Origin: Gammaproteobacteria bacterium 45_16_T64
Lineage (GTDB): Bacteria > Pseudomonadota > Gammaproteobacteria > Pseudomonadales > Ketobacteraceae
Direction: 5' to 3'
Assembly: GCA_002162955.1 (NCBI GenBank)
Contig: MABD01000029.1
Span: 1 to 47,621 of the forward strand
DNA length: 47,621 nt
Below the pieces are notes generated by a model, which saw only the letters and a list, made by a program, of their open reading frames with translations, had not been told where the DNA came from and did no database searches. Shown piece by piece: positions 42,092 to 47,621 of this stretch; position 1 is the stretch's first letter, and every line of letters starts with the position of its first letter. Position numbers and translations under genes: made by a program.

Positions 42092-43437
42092 TCAACTGAG
42101 GTGACTTCGCTGGTTAAGGTGCCATCGCCAAGATCGGTGGTGATCACCTCTCCCACGGAAACATCCTTACGGGTACGTATTAAGGTGTTCTTGGCGTTCT
42201 TGGTAATGGAATAACCCCGGCTTAATGTGGCCAGCGGGCTTACTGTTTCTAATCGGTGGGCCAAGTGCGAAAGGCTGCGCTCAGCGTCTTTTATGGATTG
42301 CTGACAGGCCACTTCGCTGCGCTGGCGCAATGCGTCTACCCGCAGTGAAAGCTGTTCTAATTGATGATAAGGGGTTTGTGCCAGTAATTGTGCAGAGAGC
42401 GTGCCGAGTTCGGCATGTGCTAGCGCGAGGGTTTGCCTCATCTGCAGTATTAAGCGGTTTTCCAGGTCATCGAGCCGTTGGCTGTGTTCTTCTAGGCGCT
42501 TACCTGGGTGAACCAATTGCTTTTCTAGCCAAGCCAAGGTTTGTGTGTGTTGGGCGATGATTAATTGGATCTTTTCTTCAAACCAATGCTGGTACCCTGC
42601 GAAGGTGTCACGTAGCTCATCTTGATCTTGGCTCAGCATTTCTGCGGCAGCGGATGGTGTTGGTGCGCGTAGGTCCGCAACAAAATCAGCGATGGTGTAA
42701 TCCACCTGATGCCCGACGGCGGATACGATGGGAATATTGCTGGCGGAGATAGTCCGTGCAAGCTGCTCATCATTAAACGCCCATAGGTCTTCTAACGAAC
42801 CACCACCACGGCCCACGATAAGTACGTCGCATTCATTACGTCGGTTCGCGGTGTTGATGGCATTGATGAGCTGTGCGGGAGCGTCGGTGCCTTGTACGGC
42901 GACAGGGTAGAGAGTGACAGGCACTAAAGGGAAGCGTCGAGCCAGTACGGAGGTAATATCTTGAACCGCAGCTCCAGTGGGAGAGGTGATAACCCCAATG
43001 GCCGTGGGGTGCTCAGGAATTGGCTGTTTCTGCGAATCGTCAAATAGCCCTTCGTGGTGCAACTTGGCTTTAAGTTGCTCGAATGCTCGCTGTAGGGCAC
43101 CAAGCCCTGCTTCTTCCATGCTATCGATAATGAGTTGGTAGTCACCTCTTGGCGTGTAAAGGCTTAAGCGACCCTTTACCAATACCTGCTGGCCATTGGC
43201 AGGGCGAAAGCGCAGTCGCATATTACGCCCCTTAAACATCGCGCAACGTACCTGTGCGTTATCATCTTTTAGTGTCAGATAGATATGTCCCGAGCGGGGT
43301 TGCGCAAGGTTGGATATCTCCCCCTCAAGCCATAGGCTCGGAAGCGTGTTTTCCAACAGGTTCTTCGCAAACAGGTTGAGTTCCGAGACGGAGAAGATGT
43401 GGCGTTCGTTCGAGGTGGTAACGTTGTCATTTATCAT
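42088..43437 (-). CDS. xseA: Exodeoxyribonuclease VII large subunit
   Basis: Large subunit of the single-strand-specific exonuclease VII. The N-terminal OB-fold (about 15-110, LEGEISNLAQPRSGHIYLTL and LVKGRLSLYTPRGDYQ) is followed by the catalytic domain (about 130-330, AIGVITSPTGAAVQDI and LIVGRGGGSLEDLWAFNDE). A long helical coiled-coil region follows and the end contains PLATLSRGYSITKN. Length is 449 residues, typical. The small subunit gene xseB is not in the window. ATG 43437 is the start. It lies between the NrtS-like gene (4-bp stop overlap) and the channel-like gene. Confidence 0.96.
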   Translation of the reverse strand: MINDNVTTSNERHIFSVSELNLFAKNLLENTLPSLWLEGEISNLAQPRSGHIYLTLKDDNAQVRCAMFKGRNMRLRFRPANGQQVLVKGRLSLYTPRGDYQLIIDSMEEAGLGALQRAFEQLKAKLHHEGLFDDSQKQPIPEHPTAIGVITSPTGAAVQDITSVLARRFPLVPVTLYPVAVQGTDAPAQLINAINTANRRNECDVLIVGRGGGSLEDLWAFNDEQLARTISASNIPIVSAVGHQVDYTIADFVADLRAPTPSAAAEMLSQDQDELRDTFAGYQHWFEEKIQLIIAQHTQTLAWLEKQLVHPGKRLEEHSQRLDDLENRLILQMRQTLALAHAELGTLSAQLLAQTPYHQLEQLSLRVDALRQRSEVACQQSIKDAERSLSHLAHRLETVSPLATLSRGYSITKNAKNTLIRTRKDVSVGEVITTDLGDGTLTSEVTSVD

Positions 43438-43449
43438 GACCGCATCATA

Positions 43450-43463
43450 CCTGCCATGGCAGG
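43450..43463. repeat. 14-bp perfect palindrome upstream of xseA
   Basis: CCTGCCATGGCAGG is fully self-complementary and lies 12 bp before the xseA start and 17 bp after the channel-gene stop. It may be a mRNA hairpin or operator; no function can be read. Confidence 0.4.
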
Positions 43464-43480
43464 AATTAAAAAGGTCGTTG

Positions 43481-44416
43481 TCAGCGGGTCATTTTCTTGA
43501 CAAATACCACCACAAAGAGCGCGAGGGTAAAGCTACCCAGGAAAGCTTCTGTTGCCGCGAGGGCTCTGGCGAGGCCACCGACAGGGGCCACGTCACCGTA
43601 GCCGAGGGTGGTGAAGGTGACTACGCTGAAATAAAGCGCGCCAAGAAACACCTTAACGTTCTCCCAAAAGCCAATACTGCTATCAAACCCCAGAGATTCA
43701 CCGCTAAAGGATAGGCCGGCAAAAAAGTACAGCGTGGCAAATAGGACAATTAAGCTGACGGAGAACATAATTACCCGTAGCGGCCTCTCACCATATCCGC
43801 AAAAGATGTCCACCAATTTGGATATGCAGCGGCTAGTTGAAATCTTAGGCATCTGTTTGCGGCGCATGGTCATTTCTTTCTGAAAGAAGTGTCCGGCTAA
43901 TTCAAACAGCCCCTGGTATTCGGCGGTTTGGCGCAAATGGCGATATATTTCTTCTGCTTGTTGGTACAGGTCTAGTCGATTCTCTAACCCTTCAGCTTTT
44001 CTGGCTTGTAGCTCTTGGGTGATATGGGTGCCCCAGTTTACATGCTCAACTTTTGCACCCTTTAAATTGACCCCCAATAGATTACAGCCGTCGAGATTGG
44101 CGTAGTGAAGGTTCGCATCGACCAAGTTGGCTTTCATTAGTGAGCTGCCAGAGAGGTCGATCATAAATAGATGGGCCTTTTCTAAGTTAGCGCGATAGAG
44201 GTCTGAATTTGTCAGTGAATAGCCTTGTTTTGCGCCGCGATTAACCAGGTTGACCCCCTGTAGGTCAGCTCTGGCAAGGGAGAAATTATTCATTGGCGTC
44301 TGGGTGCCAGCGCGGGATTCTAGTGCGCGCTTTAGGTTATTAATCGGCTCACGAGCACCATCTTGCCATATATCGTCTGAAATATCGGTGGGTGTGGGGG
44401 TGGAGGGTTCTGGCAT
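43481..44416 (-). CDS. Pentapeptide-repeat protein fused to a two-helix potassium-channel module
   Basis: 311 residues. Pentapeptide repeats of the A(D/N)LxxxN type span about residues 46-122 (ARADLQGVNL, YRANLEKAHL, MKANLVDANL, HYANLDGCNL, LGVNLKGAKV), forming a quadrilateral beta-helix. A helical spacer leads to two transmembrane helices flanking the K+-channel filter TTLGYGDVAP near 265-280. The first helix reads MFSVSLIVLFATLYFFAGL and the second, after the filter, is ALAATEAFLGSFTLALFVVV. This is an Ion_trans_2-like pore with a cytoplasmic repeat domain. I chose ATG 44416 over a TTG at 44452. Confidence 0.88.
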   Translation of the reverse strand: MPEPSTPTPTDISDDIWQDGAREPINNLKRALESRAGTQTPMNNFSLARADLQGVNLVNRGAKQGYSLTNSDLYRANLEKAHLFMIDLSGSSLMKANLVDANLHYANLDGCNLLGVNLKGAKVEHVNWGTHITQELQARKAEGLENRLDLYQQAEEIYRHLRQTAEYQGLFELAGHFFQKEMTMRRKQMPKISTSRCISKLVDIFCGYGERPLRVIMFSVSLIVLFATLYFFAGLSFSGESLGFDSSIGFWENVKVFLGALYFSVVTFTTLGYGDVAPVGGLARALAATEAFLGSFTLALFVVVFVKKMTR

Positions 44417-44570
44417 CAGGCGATATGCTCCCAAAAAACGTTGATTTATCAATGGTAGCAGAGGAATTCGCGGTTTGTGTTGAGTTGTATTTGGTTATCC
44501 TTGTGTGATTCTATAAAATAACGCCCTTCTGGCATTCAGCTGTTTTACTGTATTGATTAGGATAGAGATT

Positions 44571-45629
44571 ATGAGTCGTTTTTGGAGTGAGATTGTTCAC
44601 CAACTAACCCCCTACGTCCCGGGTGAGCAGCCTAAGGTCTCTAACCTGATTAAGCTTAATACCAATGAAAACCCCTACGGGCCTTCCCCGAAGGTGCTTA
44701 AGGCATTGGCGTCTGAGGCGAGTGATTCCTTGCGGTTGTATCCAGACCCCAATGCAGAAGCGCTTAAAAGTGCGATAGCCGATTATTACAGCGTCAATAC
44801 GAAACAGGTGTTTGTGGGCAATGGCTCTGATGAAGTGCTGGCGCACGGGTTTATGGGGTTGCTCAAGCAGTCTGCACCCTTGTTGTTTCCCGATATTACT
44901 TACAGCTTTTACCCGGTGTACTGTGGATTGTATGGGGTTGAATCAACCACTGTTCCGCTGTCCGAGAACTTTGAGATTAACCTTGCAGAGTACAATCAGC
45001 CTAATGGCGGAATTATCTTTCCAAACCCCAATGCGCCCACGGGTAAAGTGTTGCCCTTAGCGGATATTGAGACCTTGTTGAAATCCAACACCGACTCAGT
45101 CGTTGTGGTGGATGAGGCCTATATTGATTTTGGTGGGGAGAGTGCTATTGCGCTGGTGGACAAATACCCGAATCTATTGGTTATTCAGACATTTTCAAAG
45201 TCGCGATCATTGGCGGGTTTGCGCGTTGGTTTTGCGGTAGGCCATGCTGATTTGATTGAAGGTTTAGAAAGGGTTAAGAATAGCTTTAATTCTTATCCGC
45301 TGGATCGGTTTGCGGTATCCGGTGCGGTAGCAGCGTTGGAAGATGAGTCATACTTCCAGCAAACCTGTAGTGCCATTATTCAAACCCGAGAATCCTTGAT
45401 AGGGGAATTGGAAGCCTTAGGTTTTGAAATCATTCCCTCAGCAGCAAACTTTGTGTTTGTGCAGCACAAAGAACGTGATGCTGCGGAGCTTGCCGCGCAG
45501 CTACGGGAAAAAGCGATTATCGTTCGTCACTTCAAGCAGGATCGTATTCAGAACTTTATACGGATTACGATTGGCACCAATGACGAGTGCCAATCGCTCG
45601 TGACTGCGTTGCAAGAGATCTGTGGCTAA
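44571..45629 (+). CDS. hisC: Histidinol-phosphate aminotransferase
   Basis: PLP-dependent aminotransferase of histidine biosynthesis (imidazole-acetol phosphate to histidinol phosphate). The PLP lysine lies in [15 protein letters not shown], the PLP-phosphate Arg/Ser region is nearby, and [12 protein letters not shown] carries the Asp that pairs with the pyridine nitrogen. [11 protein letters not shown] is the N-terminal signature. Length is 352 residues. The start is ATG 44571 with AGGATAGAG upstream; a TTG at 44553 is not needed. No other his gene is near, and HisC paralogues can also serve aromatic amino acids, so the role is probable rather than certain. Convergent with the hydrolase gene at a 5-bp gap. 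Confidence 0.9.
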   Translation: MSRFWSEIVHQLTPYVPGEQPKVSNLIKLNTNENPYGPSPKVLKALASEASDSLRLYPDPNAEALKSAIADYYSVNTKQVFVGNGSDEVLAHGFMGLLKQSAPLLFPDITYSFYPVYCGLYGVESTTVPLSENFEINLAEYNQPNGGIIFPNPNAPTGKVLPLADIETLLKSNTDSVVVVDEAYIDFGGESAIALVDKYPNLLVIQTFSKSRSLAGLRVGFAVGHADLIEGLERVKNSFNSYPLDRFAVSGAVAALEDESYFQQTCSAIIQTRESLIGELEALGFEIIPSAANFVFVQHKERDAAELAAQLREKAIIVRHFKQDRIQNFIRITIGTNDECQSLVTALQEICG

Positions 45630-45634
45630 CCGAT

Positions 45635-47215
45635 CTATTTATCTTGCGTAGGGTTGTTCTTGGCGAAAAGGACTTCATCTAGCGTGCGATCTTTTTCTCT
45701 AAAGTCTCCATGCACATTGCCCGTGAATAGCGGGCTTGTCATATCGCTCACAGAAAAGAGAATGCGAGAGCTATTGTCGATTTTGATGGCAGCCTGTTTT
45801 CCTTGAATCGATACACCGGCGAGGTCAAGGCGACTACCATCGGTCATTATGCCAATGGTTCCTGCTAGTGTGAGATTGGTGGCAACAATCACTGATTCCG
45901 TGGTTTCCAACGCGGTACTATCTGAATTGACCGTGACATTTTGCATTTCGATAACAGAATCCTCAATGGATAGACTGTTGGCGGTGATATTCTTTAGCAC
46001 TACACCCGTGCAATCTTCAAGGGTGATATGTCGGTAGTGGCCACTATAGGTCTTACCGGTAATATTTTCACAGTCAAGATCCTCAGGAGTTCCCTCTAAC
46101 GGTGTGCTGATAACCGGTTTAGTATTATTGCTCGAGATCGCGTCACCTAACAATTGGTTGAATTGATCTGTGTGGCTATTCATCGGGACGTGTCCAGCGC
46201 CTTCGATAATTGCAAGGTCTGCATTGGCTAAGCGACCTGCGAGCATGATGCCTGTTCTTAGCGGAGCTACAGGGTCTTCTGCGCCCCATATGATGGATGT
46301 GTTGTGAGGAAGCGTGTGGATGGCGTCATTAAAGTTCTCGTCAACTAACGCGATCGCGGCATTAGCGTTGGGCTTGCCATTAAAGACTCGATTCCAATAT
46401 TTGCTGTTTGTATTCAGGATTCGTGTTGGGTCTGGTGTTAGCGCAGACAATTCGATTACAGAATTACCAAGATCCACCAACTGCGTCCCTAATTTCTGTA
46501 ATGGCTTTGGTGCTTGCTCTGGGCGGATAGGCAGCCTGGTCATATGTTTTAAAAATGCGGTTCTTTCCAGTATTCCAGCGGCATCAACTAGCGTGAGGTT
46601 ACTAACCTTATCTGGAAAACCTGAGGCAAAACGAAGGGCAACCGCACCGCCCATGGAGTGGCCCACAACAGCGGCTTTACCTTTTGCGTAGGTATCAACC
46701 AGCCAGGACAAAACCTGTGCGTAATTGGTCGGGGAATAGCGTCCACTTGGTGCTGCGGAGTTTCCAAAGCCAGGTAGATCTAGGGTAAGTACATGGTAGT
46801 TTTTCTCTAGCGCGGGAATAACCTTTAGCCAATCTTTGTAGCCATTTTGCCCCAAGCCGTGAACCAGTAACACAGTCTGCGAATGTTGTAGGCCGCTTTG
46901 TAGTACAAAAATTTCGTCATTAAACGTGGGTTCAACGACGAGTTCAGACTGCCAGTGCTCAGGTAAGATGATGTCTTTTTCCAGTGTCGCGGGTGGGGTC
47001 TTTTTGGATGCCTCAGCAACAGGTGTTGCCTCAGGCTCTATGGCTGCGTTGTCTTTATGGGTAAGTGACTTTATGTTCTTCTCTACTGTTTTTTCTATGT
47101 CTTGATAGGCGTCTTTCATTTGATCAAAGAAAGACGCCTGTGCAGCAGTGGTAGTTACAGAGAGTAGAGAGAGACCGACTATTTTTGCCAATATTCCCGT
47201 GCGCGCTATGGCCAT
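45635..47215 (-). CDS. Exported alpha/beta hydrolase with C-terminal beta-helix-like tail
   Basis: 526 residues with a signal peptide (GILAKIVGLSLLSVTTTAA). The alpha/beta hydrolase domain (about 100-365) has the oxyanion motif LLVHGLGQNG, nucleophile S187 in VVGHSMGGAV, acid D314 in GAEDPVAP and catalytic H342 in GAGHVPMN. The C-terminal 145 residues (380-526) contain short repeating beta strands (GVVLKNITANSLSIED, MQNVTVNSDSTALE, LTLAGTIGIMTDG), like a parallel beta-helix. The latter may bind carbohydrate or the cell surface. Near the mature N-terminus is KDAYQDIEKTVEK, related to a stretch of the upstream lipoprotein, which starts 25 bp before on the same strand. Substrate unknown. Confidence 0.85.
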   Translation of the reverse strand: MAIARTGILAKIVGLSLLSVTTTAAQASFFDQMKDAYQDIEKTVEKNIKSLTHKDNAAIEPEATPVAEASKKTPPATLEKDIILPEHWQSELVVEPTFNDEIFVLQSGLQHSQTVLLVHGLGQNGYKDWLKVIPALEKNYHVLTLDLPGFGNSAAPSGRYSPTNYAQVLSWLVDTYAKGKAAVVGHSMGGAVALRFASGFPDKVSNLTLVDAAGILERTAFLKHMTRLPIRPEQAPKPLQKLGTQLVDLGNSVIELSALTPDPTRILNTNSKYWNRVFNGKPNANAAIALVDENFNDAIHTLPHNTSIIWGAEDPVAPLRTGIMLAGRLANADLAIIEGAGHVPMNSHTDQFNQLLGDAISSNNTKPVISTPLEGTPEDLDCENITGKTYSGHYRHITLEDCTGVVLKNITANSLSIEDSVIEMQNVTVNSDSTALETTESVIVATNLTLAGTIGIMTDGSRLDLAGVSIQGKQAAIKIDNSSRILFSVSDMTSPLFTGNVHGDFREKDRTLDEVLFAKNNPTQDK

Positions 47216-47240
47216 AGATGTATTCCATTAAGAAAAAAGA

Positions 47241-47594
47241 TTATTTGCTAACGACGATAATTTTACAGTTAACGTAAGCCTGCTCGTTTGACTCGCCACT
47301 GGAGGTTTTAGTTTCGCGAACGTCAAATTTCTCTGTTCCCAAAGACTGTGCAGCAATCAGTTTGACCTGCTCTATGCATTGGCCATTTGCGGCGCTTTCT
47401 TCTTCGTTGGATACGAGGAAGTACTGGTGACTGAAGGTGCTTTCTTTGTTGCCGTTGATCTTATCGCTGACAGATTGATAGGCGTCTTTACTGGCGTCTA
47501 CAGTATCCTTGACTAGGTTGTCAGGGCTCTTGACTTGAATTTTAAGGCATCCTGTTAGGCTCATGGCTACGAGTAAGAGTGATATTTTTTTCAT
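47241..47594 (-). CDS. Small lipoprotein of unknown function
   Basis: 117 residues. The lipoprotein signal peptide ends SLLLVAMSLTGC, with C16 lipidated. A helical stretch DASKDAYQSVSDKINGN resembles the start of the mature hydrolase encoded next. The C-terminal part (NEQAYVNCKIIVV) holds a second cysteine, and a third is in GQCIEQVKL. A strong AGGAAGGC ribosome site precedes the ATG. It probably forms an operon with the hydrolase. No family is recognised. Confidence 0.75.
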   Translation of the reverse strand: MKKISLLLVAMSLTGCLKIQVKSPDNLVKDTVDASKDAYQSVSDKINGNKESTFSHQYFLVSNEEESAANGQCIEQVKLIAAQSLGTEKFDVRETKTSSGESNEQAYVNCKIIVVSK

Positions 47595-47621
47595 TGTTTT
47601 GCCTTCCTGTGCAGTGATAAG

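Noticed and set aside
43310-43714. 134-codon plus-strand frame across the xseA/channel junction
   Set aside because: Both flanking minus-strand genes are strongly supported and the frame spans the gap between them without any signature.
46314-46691. 125-codon plus-strand frame antisense to the exported hydrolase
   Set aside because: It is a mirror of the hydrolase core, whose catalytic triad is intact on the other strand.
1-47621. CRISPR array, prophage or rRNA operon
   Set aside because: No regularly spaced repeat series, phage structural gene or rRNA sequence was recognised anywhere in the window.

Overview
The window is a chromosomal segment of a free-living, probably marine gammaproteobacterium. 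The evidence is the conserved order ndk-rlmN-pilF-rodZ-ispG-hisS-yfgM-bamB-der at the left end, moderate GC, many exported and lipid-related proteins, and a TonB-dependent uptake system. A Cellvibrionales/Spongiibacter-like lineage is my guess from overall flavour only. No phage, insertion sequence, CRISPR array or rRNA gene was seen. One tRNA (Lys, UUU) is present.

Layout. (1) 1-9780: housekeeping block, all on the plus strand, from nucleotide balance (ndk) through 23S rRNA/tRNA methylation (rlmN), type IV pilus pilotin (pilF), cell-shape factor (rodZ), isoprenoid synthesis (ispG), histidyl-tRNA synthetase, the YfgM/BamB envelope pair and the ribosome GTPase Der, closed by a bidirectional terminator. 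(2) 9797-14950: a tandem-duplicated HxlR-type regulator divergent from a carotenoid-oxygenase / thiolase / thiolase operon. Three copies of a direct repeat overlay the intergenic promoter region. (3) 15037-26773: mixed accessory genes. They include a large exported protein of unknown function, a NarL-type two-component system with a big membrane sensor, an HSL-family esterase divergent from a DJ-1/AraC regulator, a lipoprotein, an ABM-domain protein, a ferric-reductase-like haem membrane protein, an ATC-hydrolase-family protein and an exported protein. (4) 26965-31659: a class II aldolase-like gene, then a compact cassette of TonB receptor, His- and Cys-rich beta-propeller-like exported protein and thioredoxin-like CPPC protein, preceded by a perfect palindrome at the promoter. 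This is the best candidate for an under-described system (possibly metal, e.g. copper, acquisition). (5) 31621-36915: DUF2914 protein, zinc-ribbon membrane protein, MMPL/RND exporter and a LysR regulator, all on the minus strand. (6) 37191-38863: tRNA-Lys with promoter and terminator, a YafK-type L,D-transpeptidase-fold protein, and a small protein that looks like a divergent RelA/SpoT synthetase domain. (7) 39005-42091: AraC regulator divergent from a redox module (glutaredoxin/GST-N-like protein, dihydrolipoamide-dehydrogenase-like flavoprotein, NrtS-like small membrane protein). (8) 42088-47594: xseA, a pentapeptide-repeat potassium-channel-like protein, hisC, an exported alpha/beta hydrolase with a beta-helix-like tail, and a small lipoprotein.

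Functional assignments come from motifs read by eye. No database search was run. Where a start codon was moved from the longest reading frame, the reason is given in the entry.
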